Assembly: GCA_963707065.1 (NCBI GenBank)
Contig: CAVPPJ010000058.1
Location: 186,001-250,000, forward strand
Source: Palsa-506 sp963707065
Lineage (GTDB): Bacteria > Actinomycetota > Actinomycetes > Streptosporangiales > Streptosporangiaceae
Direction: 5' to 3'
Length of the DNA stretch: 64,000 bases
Positions within the stretch are counted from its first letter, which is position 1. Each line of letters opens with the position of its first letter. This document shows, in pieces, positions 57,048 to 64,000 of the stretch. The notes beneath the pieces were generated by a model. It was not told where the DNA came from, made no database searches, and worked only from the letters and a program-made list of their open reading frames with translations. A program made the position numbers and the translations under genes.

Positions 57048-58532
57048 TTGTCACGCACGGCTGTCGAGCTCCCGCTGTCGACTGACCGCGGGCGTGATGT
57101 CCCGCTGTCCGGTCAGATCGCCGGCCAGCTGCGGTCCGGCATCGCCGACGGACGGCTCGGCGCCGGCGAGCGGCTGCCGGCCAGCCGTGTCCTGGCCGCG
57201 TCGCTGGGGGTGAGCCGCACCGTGGTGACCGCCGCCTACGGGCAGCTGTACGCGGAGGGCTGGCTGGACGGACGGCAGGGATCCGGCACCTTCGTCGCGG
57301 CCGGCGCGCCAGGCCAGGCCGGCGCGCCGGGCGTGCCAGGCCAGGCCGGCCCGCGGCAGCAGGCCGATGACGGTCTCCTGGCCGGCCCGGACCTGCCCGC
57401 TGGGCGGGAGGACAATCTCCGCGCGGGTCCAGCTGCGCCGGTCATCGAGCTGCGGCCGGGCATCCCGTGGGCCCGCGGCATCGACCCGGCGGCCTGGCGC
57501 CGGGCCTGGCGGCGGGCGGGCGCCGTCCCGGCGTCTGCCTGGCCCGACCCGCGGGGGCTGCCGGAACTCCGCGCCGCCCTGGCCGCGCACCTGCGGCGGA
57601 GCCGCGCCATGCCCTGCGATCCAGGCCAGATCCTGGTGACCCGGGGAGTGACCGGCGGCCTGGGCCTGCTGGCCGCCGCGCTGCTGCGGCCCGGGGACAG
57701 GGTCGGAATCGAGGAGCCCGGCTACCCGGCGGCCAGGGCGGTCTTCGCCGCGCACGGCGCGCAGATCGTGGCCTGCCGGGCCGACGAGCATGGCCTGGTG
57801 ACCGGCGAGCTGCCGGATGACCTGCGCATGGTCTACACCACGCCCGCCCACCAGTACCCGCTCGGCGGGCGCCTGCCGGTCCCGCGCAGGCAGTCGCTGA
57901 TCGCCTGGGCCAGGGCAGCGGGCGCGCTTGTCGTCGAGGACGACTACGACAGCGAATTCCGCTACGACGTAGCGCCGTTGCCGGCGTTGTTCGGCCTGGA
58001 ACCGGACGTCGTCGTCCATCTCGGAACCACGGCCAAGACGCTTACGCCGGCCATGGGAGTGGGCTGGCTGGTCGCCCGCCGTGATCTTGCCGGGGTGATC
58101 GCCGGGGCCAAGCAGGATATCGGCGACCGCACCCCGGAGGCAGCTCAGCACGCGCTGCTCGCACTGCTCAGCAGCGGAGACCTGGACCGGCACGTACGGC
58201 GGATGCGGCGCGAGTATGCCCGGCGCCGGGCCGCGATCGTCGCGGTCCTCGGTGACCTGCCCGGGCCTGCCCGCCTGCTGGGTGACACGGCCGGCCTGCA
58301 TGTGGTCCTTGAGCTGCCGCCAGGCACGGCGGATCAGGTGGCCGCCGCCGCCCGCCGGCGCGGCGTGGCGGTGCAGACCCTGCACCGCTACTTCGCCGGG
58401 CCGCCCTCGGCGGAAGGCCTGGTGCTCGGCTACGGCGGCGCGTCAGTCAGCCAGGTCGGCCGTGCCTGCCAGCTGCTCAGGCAGATCGTGGCGGCACTGC
58501 CGGTCGGGCGGCACTGCGCGGGCGGCCCGTAG
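57048..58532 (+). CDS. MocR-family GntR/aminotransferase transcriptional regulator
   Basis: A 494-aa regulator. The N-terminal GntR winged helix (LSGQIAGQLRSGIADGRLG, LPASRVLAASLGVSRTVV) is followed by a linker rich in GQAGAPG repeats and a class I aminotransferase-like domain with PLP-binding HLGTTAKTLTPAMGVGW. Many MocR proteins use PLP as effector. Divergent from the PPOX gene. TTG start at 57048 (LSRTAVEL reading) after GAGGGAAGA. Confidence 0.9.
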   Translation: MSRTAVELPLSTDRGRDVPLSGQIAGQLRSGIADGRLGAGERLPASRVLAASLGVSRTVVTAAYGQLYAEGWLDGRQGSGTFVAAGAPGQAGAPGVPGQAGPRQQADDGLLAGPDLPAGREDNLRAGPAAPVIELRPGIPWARGIDPAAWRRAWRRAGAVPASAWPDPRGLPELRAALAAHLRRSRAMPCDPGQILVTRGVTGGLGLLAAALLRPGDRVGIEEPGYPAARAVFAAHGAQIVACRADEHGLVTGELPDDLRMVYTTPAHQYPLGGRLPVPRRQSLIAWARAAGALVVEDDYDSEFRYDVAPLPALFGLEPDVVVHLGTTAKTLTPAMGVGWLVARRDLAGVIAGAKQDIGDRTPEAAQHALLALLSSGDLDRHVRRMRREYARRRAAIVAVLGDLPGPARLLGDTAGLHVVLELPPGTADQVAAAARRRGVAVQTLHRYFAGPPSAEGLVLGYGGASVSQVGRACQLLRQIVAALPVGRHCAGGP

Positions 58533-59399
58533 TGCCGCGGCCCGCCAGCGCGCGGCAGCCACCCAGCCAGCGCGCGGCAGCCCGTCAGCGCGCGGCAGCC
58601 CGTCAGCGCGCGGCAGCCCGTCAGCCGACGCGGGACAGCGAGCCGGCCACCGGGGCCACGAACATGTCGTCAAAGTTGGCCATCCCGGCCTGGCCGGCCT
58701 GCTGGGCCCGGTGCGGGAACGTGGCCGGTGGACGCCGCCCGGTGACGCGCCATTTCCGGCCAGCCTGCTGATGTCAATCGCGCCCGGGCCAGCAGCCGTC
58801 CAGTCCGGCACCTGCGACGCGGCGAAATGACCTCCCCGCGCCCACAGGCTGCGGCTGCGGCAGCCGGTGTGCCCGTGCGGAAACGCCGCAGGCGGCCCGG
58901 CCGGCCAGCGCCGCGGGATGCCCCACGAGTCGAGCCAGTCCAGGATGCGCGGCAGGCCGGTCATCGGGCCGGCCGTGAACGGGTCCCAGGCGAAGGCCAC
59001 CACGCAGATCTGGACGCAGAGCCTTCCCTGGGCGTTGACCTCGGCGAGCCAGTCCGCCCCGGCGGGCTCCGCGGCACCCGGCGGCGCGCCCGAGTCTGGC
59101 GGGTAGGCAGGCCCCCGCGGCGTCAGGCCTTCCGGCCCGCCCAGCGAGCGGCCGGCCCGCAAGATCGAGATCAGCTGGATGACTTCCCCCGTGAGCGGAT
59201 TCCAGGTCAGATGGCAGGCCCGGCCGAGTTCGCTGAGGCGTTCCGCCGCGGACCTGGCCGAGACCACGGCAGGATCGGCACCCGCTGCCTGCCAGACGGC
59301 GCGGGGAGCGCCACCCTGGAGATGCCCGCCGTCGCCTGCCGCCCGCAGGTGCCCGGCTCCCGGCATCCATGCATCGCTCACTGCACTCCCTCCTCGCAA
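58443..59399 (-). CDS. conserved actinobacterial protein of unknown function with a repeat tail
   Basis: A frame of 318 codons whose middle (about 60-220) looks conserved: ACHLTWNPLTGEVIQLIS, GRLCVQICVVAFAWDPF, LPRILDWLDSWGIPRRWPAG and LWARGGHFAASQVPDW. The tail contains ADGLPR repeats and continues past the MocR stop, so the two genes overlap by 90 bp tail to tail. The true start may be 10 or more codons inside. Function unknown. Confidence 0.6.
   Translation of the reverse strand: MRGGSAVSDAWMPGAGHLRAAGDGGHLQGGAPRAVWQAAGADPAVVSARSAAERLSELGRACHLTWNPLTGEVIQLISILRAGRSLGGPEGLTPRGPAYPPDSGAPPGAAEPAGADWLAEVNAQGRLCVQICVVAFAWDPFTAGPMTGLPRILDWLDSWGIPRRWPAGPPAAFPHGHTGCRSRSLWARGGHFAASQVPDWTAAGPGAIDISRLAGNGASPGGVHRPRSRTGPSRPARPGWPTLTTCSWPRWPARCPASADGLPRADGLPRADGLPRAGWVAAARWRAAALRAARAVPPDRQCRHDLPEQLAGTADLAD
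58546..58621. repeat. 18-bp tandem repeat
   Basis: The unit CAGCGCGCGGCAGCCCGT occurs three times in perfect tandem (58568-58621), with one degenerate copy before it. On the minus strand it encodes ADGLPR repeats at the C-terminus of the overlapping protein. Confidence 0.9.
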
Positions 59400-59566
59400 G
59401 GGTCTAGACCACCGGCCCGGCGATCCCCTGCTACCTGCCTACGTCAGGGCGGCGCATTAGTCCAGCCCTGAGCCGGATGGCATGCTTTGGCCGGCCGCCG
59501 TGTGCCGCGCCCCGCGGAGGCGGATCATGGGACCATGCGAACGCGGAGCAGGCAGGCGAGGTGGGA

Positions 59567-60646
59567 ATGACGAAGGACATGAGCGTTCCGGGAATCGAGG
59601 ACGGCGCCCGGCTGGCCCGGTGGATCAGCAGCGCGGGCGGACCGGCGTCGGGCCGCGAGCTGACCGGCGTCCGGCTGATCGCCGGCGGCCGCTCGAACCT
59701 GACCTACCGCCTCGACTTCGCCTCGGCTGACCGGCTGGTACTCCGCCGGGCACCGCTCGGTCACGTACTGCCGACAGCCCACGACATGGCCAGGGAGTAC
59801 CGCGTCCTGACCGCATTGCACGGCACCGCGATCCCGGTGCCCGCGCCGGTCGCGTTCTGCCAGGATTCCGAGATCATCGGCGCGCCGTTCTACCTGATGG
59901 AATACGTGGACGGGCTGGTGCTGCGCTCCCGCGAGGACGGCGCGCAGGTGACGCCGGATCAGGCGCGCCAGCTGTCGGAGCGGCTTGCCGAGATGCTCGC
60001 CGCCATTCACGGGGTGGACCTGGCCGCCACCGGCCTCACCGCGTTCGGCCGGCCGGACGGCTACCTGGCCCGGCAGCTCGCCCGCTGGCAGCGGCAGTGG
60101 GAGCTGTCAGCGACCCGGGAGATGCCCGGCTATGACCGGCTCGTCGAGCGGCTGGCTGCCGGCCTGCCGGCCAGCAGCGACGCCGCGCTGGTGCACGGCG
60201 ACTTCCGGCTCGACAACATGCTGGTGGTCCTGTCCGGCCGGCCGCAGATCGCGGCCGTCGTCGACTGGGAGATGTCGACGCTCGGTGACCCGCTCGCGGA
60301 CCTGGGGCTGACGCTCATGTACTGGGCCGACGCTGCCGACGAGGACTGGCGGATGATTAACGTGGGCGCGGCGGTGACGTCTCTGCCGGGGTTCTTCAGC
60401 CGGGCCCAGCTGGCCAGCCGGTACGCGGAGCTGACCGGCCGGGACATCTCCGGCATCGGCTATTACATGGCGTTCGGCTGCTTCAAGCTGGCGGTCGTGC
60501 TGGAGGGCATCCACGCCAGGTACCTGCAGCGCAAGACCGTGGGCGAGGGCTTCGAGCGGGAGGGACGCGCGGTGCCGCTGCTGATCGACCGTGCGCATCA
60601 GATGCTGGACTCCGACCCACTGGCCCGCAGCGCTGCCGCAGGCTAG
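59567..60646 (+). CDS. phosphotransferase family protein (ACAD10/APH-like)
   Basis: A 359-aa kinase-fold protein. LIAGGRSNLTYRL (ATP-binding loop), VHGDFRLDNMLVV (catalytic Brenner motif HGDxxxxN) and AVVDWEMSTLGDPLADLGL (metal-binding Asp) are typical of the APH-like proteins often found near acyl-CoA dehydrogenases. ATG 59567 begins the conserved part; the frame extends 30 codons upstream. Two strong hairpins follow it. Confidence 0.85.
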   Translation: MTKDMSVPGIEDGARLARWISSAGGPASGRELTGVRLIAGGRSNLTYRLDFASADRLVLRRAPLGHVLPTAHDMAREYRVLTALHGTAIPVPAPVAFCQDSEIIGAPFYLMEYVDGLVLRSREDGAQVTPDQARQLSERLAEMLAAIHGVDLAATGLTAFGRPDGYLARQLARWQRQWELSATREMPGYDRLVERLAAGLPASSDAALVHGDFRLDNMLVVLSGRPQIAAVVDWEMSTLGDPLADLGLTLMYWADAADEDWRMINVGAAVTSLPGFFSRAQLASRYAELTGRDISGIGYYMAFGCFKLAVVLEGIHARYLQRKTVGEGFEREGRAVPLLIDRAHQMLDSDPLARSAAAG

Positions 60647-60688
60647 GAAGGCAACCGCAGGGAAGGCAACCGCAGGCCGGACCAGCCA

Positions 60689-60723
60689 CGATGGGGGCCA
60701 CGCCCAAGGCATGGCCCCCATCG
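60689..60723. terminator. hairpin terminator 1 after the phosphotransferase
   Basis: A perfect 12-bp stem CGATGGGGGCCA / TGGCCCCCATCG with an 11-nt loop. GC-rich stems without a clear T-run are usual for actinobacterial terminators. Confidence 0.7.
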
Positions 60724-60737
60724 CGGAAAAGTCTGAT

Positions 60738-60768
60738 GAGGCCCGGCGCCCCGCTCTCGCCGGGCCTC
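60738..60768. terminator. hairpin terminator 2
   Basis: A perfect 11-bp stem GAGGCCCGGCG / CGCCGGGCCTC with a 9-nt loop, 14 nt after the first hairpin and followed by ACAAAAGATG. The pair may terminate traffic from both sides. Confidence 0.7.
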
Positions 60769-60871
60769 ACAAAAGATGACGCGCGGGTGGGATAGCAGGT
60801 TCACACGATTTGCCGAGATCATCCATATCCCCGGCAAAACTGCCTCCGGGCTACGTGCGCACCAGCCCGCC

Positions 60872-60936
60872 GGCCAGCTCCGCGAGAGGCCGCCGGCCAG
60901 CTCCGCGAGAACCCGCGGGCCAGCTCCGCGAGAGGC
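60872..60936. repeat. three copies of GGCCAGCTCCGCGAGA
   Basis: The element occurs three times at about 22-24 bp spacing directly after the C-terminus of the decayed VWA gene. Origin unknown; possibly a minisatellite. Confidence 0.75.
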
Positions 60937-61090
60937 TCAGCCAGCGGCGATGGTGTGGGCGAGGCTTTCGAAGAAGTCCTTGTTGATCTCGGCCGGGTCG
61001 GTGATCGCGAAGGCCGACCCGCCGGTTGCCGCCGCGATCCGCTGGATGGCGGCGAAGTCGCGGGAGGCGGCGGCAATCACGACCGCGATG
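60937..61090 (-). pseudogene. C-terminal fragment of a VWA-domain protein
   Basis: About 49 codons read AVVIAAASRDFAAIQRIAAA, then TGGSAFAITDPAEINKDFFE, then SLAHTI and stop. This matches the last strand and helix of actinobacterial extracellular VWA/substrate-binding proteins (…IAAATGG.AY…DP.EI..VF..A). Upstream sequence on the same strand does not continue the domain, so the gene is truncated. Confidence 0.55.
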
Positions 61091-61358
61091 GATGACGAGC
61101 GCGACCAACGCGGACTCGCCGCCTCCGAGCGCGCCGGGACGGGCGGGACCATTCCGCCTCTTCAGCGCGCACCGCAAGGCCTCTCCGCCGGTCACCGGCT
61201 CCGTCCACCGGCTCCGGCCGACATGGCTATATCCAGGCAGAGACCGACCGGTTTGCCGACTTGCCCGGCTTTTACACCAGATATAGCTATAACGGGGCAT
61301 TCAGCGCAACGGCCGAGGCCAGGGCTGGCCAGCGGCCGGCGGCGGGCAGACTGAGCAC

Positions 61359-62171
61359 GTGGTGCCGACGCCCGTGATCCCGGTCAGTGATTCTGGCGAT
61401 CCGCGTCTCGCGGACTACGCCGGGCTCACGGACGTCCGCCTGCGCAGGAAGCTGGAAACCGGGCACGGGCTGTTCATCGCCGAGGGCGAGAAGGTGATCC
61501 GCCGGGCGATAGCAGCCGGTTACCCGGTGCGCTCCCTGCTGGTCACCCGCGACCGGCTGGCCGGCCTGGCGGACCTCACCGCCAGCTGCCCAGGCCCGGT
61601 GTACGTCATCGGGCCGGCCGCCGCCGAGGCGCTGACCGGCTACCGGGTGCACCGCGGCGCGCTCGCCTCGATGCACCGGCTGCCGCTGCCCGCCGTTGCC
61701 GACCTGGTGGCCGGCGCCAGCCGCATCGTGGTACTCGAGGACATCGTGGATCACGAGAACGTCGGCGCGATCTTCCGCTGCGCGGCAGCCCTCGGCTTCG
61801 ATGCGGTCATCCTGGCGCCCCGCTGCGCGGATCCGCTCTACCGGCGGGCGGTCAAGGTGTCGATGGGCGCGGTCTTCTCGGTGCCCTACGCCCGGATGGA
61901 CGACTGGCGGGGCGGCATCGGCTGGCTGCGGCAGGCCGGTTTCCGGGTGCTGGCGCTGACGCCCGCGCCGGACGCGGTGCCGATCGGCGAGGTGCCGCCC
62001 GGCGGCCGGATCGCCCTGCTGCTCGGCACCGAGGGGAAGGGCCTGTCGGCGCGCTGGCTGGCGGCCGCGGACACGCGGGTCGCGATACCGATGAGCGGGG
62101 AAGTGAGCTCGCTCAACGTGGCCTCGGCGGCCGCGATCGCCTGCTACCTGCTCGGGCCCGGCAACCGCTGA
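61359..62171 (+). CDS. TrmH/SpoU-family RNA 2'-O-methyltransferase
   Basis: A 270-aa SPOUT-class enzyme. The N-terminal substrate-binding domain includes GLFIAEGEKVIRRA. The three SpoU motifs are LEDIVDHENVGAIFR, LLLGTEGKGL and IPMSGEVSSLNVASAAAI, forming the trefoil knot that binds SAM. Target is a tRNA or rRNA ribose; which one is not clear. GTG start, with another GTG directly after it. Confidence 0.9.
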   Translation: MVPTPVIPVSDSGDPRLADYAGLTDVRLRRKLETGHGLFIAEGEKVIRRAIAAGYPVRSLLVTRDRLAGLADLTASCPGPVYVIGPAAAEALTGYRVHRGALASMHRLPLPAVADLVAGASRIVVLEDIVDHENVGAIFRCAAALGFDAVILAPRCADPLYRRAVKVSMGAVFSVPYARMDDWRGGIGWLRQAGFRVLALTPAPDAVPIGEVPPGGRIALLLGTEGKGLSARWLAAADTRVAIPMSGEVSSLNVASAAAIACYLLGPGNR

Positions 62172-62290
62172 CCGGCCCCCGGCGGGCTGAGCCCGGCTGC
62201 CGGGGAGCCCGGGGCGCGCTCGTTGTCGCTGTGGCCGGTGACCTGGCTGCGGCCTGGCCGCCAGGCCGTGCCGCGGCCTACGCTGGCGTG

Positions 62291-62902
62291 GTGGAATTCG
62301 ACGAGGTGATCAGGAAGCGCCGCATGGTCCGGGCGTTCACCACCGAGCCGGTCGACCCGGCGGTCACCGGGCGGCTGCTGGCCGCCGCCAACCGCGCGCC
62401 GTCGGCGGGCTTCAGCCAGGGGTACGCGCTCCTGGTGCTGGACGGACCCGACGAGGCAGCGCCGTTCTGGGAGCTGCTGCGCACCGCGGATGGCGATGAC
62501 GACGCGGCCGGGCGCGAGGCCGATCCGGTAACGAACGCGCCGCTGGTGATCGTGCCGCTCTCCTGCAAGGACGTCTACCTGGAGCGCTATGCCCGGCCGG
62601 ACAAGGGCTGGACCGACCGGGACGAGGCGCACTGGCCAGTGCCCTACTGGGACATCGACACCGGATTCACCGCGCTGCTGATGCTGCTCGCCGCGGTCGA
62701 CGAAGGGCTCGGCGCGCTGTTCTTCGGCATCCCGCCCGAGCAGTTCGGGCTTTTCCGGGCCAGGTACGGCGTGCCGGAGAGCTACGTGCCGATCGGCGCG
62801 GTGGCGGTCGGCCACCCCGACCCGGCGGCGGCCGCGGCTGGCTCGTCGCGTGTCATCAAGCGCCGCAGCGTCGATGACCTGGTGCACCGCGGTCACTGGT
62901 AA
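62291..62902 (+). CDS. nitroreductase-family flavoprotein
   Basis: A 203-aa FMN enzyme starting GTG at the conserved VEFDEVIRKRRMVRAF. NRAPSAGFSQG is the FMN-binding loop; TGFTALLMLLAAVDEGLGAL and VPIGAVAVGHP close the fold. The frame is open 20 codons upstream but family similarity begins at this start. Likely a reductase of quinones, nitro compounds or F420-like substrates. Confidence 0.85.
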   Translation: MEFDEVIRKRRMVRAFTTEPVDPAVTGRLLAAANRAPSAGFSQGYALLVLDGPDEAAPFWELLRTADGDDDAAGREADPVTNAPLVIVPLSCKDVYLERYARPDKGWTDRDEAHWPVPYWDIDTGFTALLMLLAAVDEGLGALFFGIPPEQFGLFRARYGVPESYVPIGAVAVGHPDPAAAAAGSSRVIKRRSVDDLVHRGHW

Positions 62903-62996
62903 CCCAGCCGGAGTCATGTCGCCAGCCCGGAACGACTGACGGGATCCTGATCCTGGCGGCCGGGTTCCCCGGCCACTGTGCAGGCTGAGCCGGGTG

Positions 62997-63929
62997 CTAT
63001 GCCGCGTCCCCGTGATCGGCGAGTATTTCCCCGATGACCCGTTTGGTCTCTATCGCGTCCTCGGGATCGTCCTTGAGCGCGCCGATGAGCACCATCATGG
63101 CCTTCCAGAGCGCCCAGCCCCGGCCACGCGCCCAGGTCGCCTCGTCCGCCGGCAGCCGGTTCCGGAACGCCCGCCTGCTCCGGCCGGCAAAGAACGTCCA
63201 CGCGATGTCCAGGTCGCAAGCGGGATCTCCCACTGCCGAGCAGCCGAAGTCGATGACGGCGCTCAGGCGGCCATCGCGGACCAGCAGGTTCTCCGGGCTG
63301 ACGTCTCCGTGCAGCCACACCGGCGGGCCGTGCCAGCACGCGCCGAGGGCCGTTTCCCAGACCTTGGCTGCGCGGACGGTGTCGATCTCAGCGCCCAGGG
63401 CTGCGAGTGCAGCCCTGGCCTCGGAGTCGTTCATCGTCAGCGGCCCGCCACGAAAGAAGTTGTGCTTACCCGGCGGCGGGCCGCCAGCGGGATCGATCTG
63501 GTACAGGGCGGCCAGAAAGTCAGCCAGGCCGGCGGCGAACTGGCCTGGATCCGTGACCCGGCCGGCCGTCGCGTAATCGCCATCGAGCCACCGGTAGACA
63601 GACCACTTCCTCGGGAACTCCCGCGCCGGCGCTCCCTTGGCCAGCGGCTCAGGGATGGGCAGGGGCAGCCGGCCGGCGAGTACCGGCAGCCACCGGTGCT
63701 CCTTGTCGACCTGCGGGGCGTACTGACTGGCGCTGGGCAGCCGCACCGCCATGTCCTCGCCGAGCCGGAAAGTGGCGTTGTCCCACCCGTCGTGCTCAAC
63801 CGGACTGACGGGAAGATCAGCCCACTGCGGAAACTGGGCGGCGACCAGCCGGGACACGAGTGCTGGCGTGATGGCTGCTTTGTCCACGAACGGCATCATC
63901 TCCCGGTTGCCACCGGGCCGGACACTCAT
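62997..63929 (-). CDS. aminoglycoside phosphotransferase-family protein
   Basis: A 310-aa APH-fold kinase. WDNATFRLGEDMAVRLPS is the nucleotide loop, LHGDVSPENLLV the catalytic motif, AVIDFGCSAVGDPACDLDIA the metal-binding motif. Proteins of this exact style (phosphotransferase with WLDG and PPGKHNFFRGGPL) are common in actinobacteria and do not imply antibiotic resistance. First ATG used. Confidence 0.85.
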   Translation of the reverse strand: MSVRPGGNREMMPFVDKAAITPALVSRLVAAQFPQWADLPVSPVEHDGWDNATFRLGEDMAVRLPSASQYAPQVDKEHRWLPVLAGRLPLPIPEPLAKGAPAREFPRKWSVYRWLDGDYATAGRVTDPGQFAAGLADFLAALYQIDPAGGPPPGKHNFFRGGPLTMNDSEARAALAALGAEIDTVRAAKVWETALGACWHGPPVWLHGDVSPENLLVRDGRLSAVIDFGCSAVGDPACDLDIAWTFFAGRSRRAFRNRLPADEATWARGRGWALWKAMMVLIGALKDDPEDAIETKRVIGEILADHGDAA

Positions 63930-64000
63930 TTACCTGGCCCCGGGCGCCGCGGCCTGAGCCCCTGGGCGCCGGAACTCGGCTACTGCTTCGCGCCGTCGCC

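Overview
The window is high-GC DNA of an actinobacterium. The signs are GC-rich third codon positions, many GTG starts, an F420-type luciferase-like oxidoreductase, DUF2461/DUF2252/DUF4235-type proteins, giant LAL-type LuxR regulators, and the tRNA-His/oligoribonuclease neighbourhood common in actinobacteria. Nothing here fixes the genus; a soil Streptosporangiales- or Streptomycetales-like organism is a guess.

Layout. 0-17 kb is mixed chromosome: an ELFV amino-acid dehydrogenase, an amidohydrolase, an APH-fold kinase coupled to a truncated GAF protein, an ECF sigma factor fused to a membrane anti-sigma-like tail, a Rieske oxygenase plus sarcosine-oxidase-like pair with a divergent PucR regulator (methylated-amine catabolism), a CorA transporter, a decayed IS701-like element inserted exactly at the stop codon of an AAA+ ATPase, a methyltransferase, an LLM oxidoreductase and a DUF2461 protein. 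17.4-54.5 kb is a stress/energy island: two LAL regulators, three APC amino-acid permeases, the full arginine deiminase pathway (arcC, arcA, arcB), two P-type ATPases, a cation/H+ antiporter, PPK2, a SulP transporter, several small membrane proteins, DUF2252, an MFS pump, an SMP-30 protein, a STAS protein and a membrane alpha/beta hydrolase. 54.5-64 kb is ordinary chromosome: CPBP protease, tRNA-His, oligoribonuclease, a PPOX/MocR divergent pair, phosphotransferases, a TrmH-family methyltransferase and a nitroreductase.

The main discovery is a repeated promoter architecture confined to the island. The palindrome TCACCC-N6-GGGTGA occurs 11 times (8 exact, 3 with one mismatch). At nine of them a -10-like hexamer, CAGGAT/CAGGCT or a close variant, lies exactly 22 or 23 nt downstream; a tenth, in a decayed locus, keeps the spacing with CACGCT. 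This places the palindrome at about -44, the position of an activator that replaces the -35 element. The sites precede the permease/arcC operon, the permease-ATPase-ATPase-arcA-arcB-antiporter operon, the DUF1269/SulP genes (with ppk2 divergent), a 123-aa protein plus DUF4235, a small membrane protein, the STAS gene, the alpha/beta hydrolase and the small gene divergent from LAL regulator 1. I infer one regulon coupling arginine fermentation, ion pumping, polyphosphate and envelope functions, probably for low-oxygen, acid or energy stress. The regulator is not proven; the two LAL proteins are local candidates. Three unrelated regulon genes also share the same start region (MTD....SG), which suggests the promoter-leader block has been copied as a module. 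A decayed second copy of the LAL1 locus lies at 41.7-42.1 kb.
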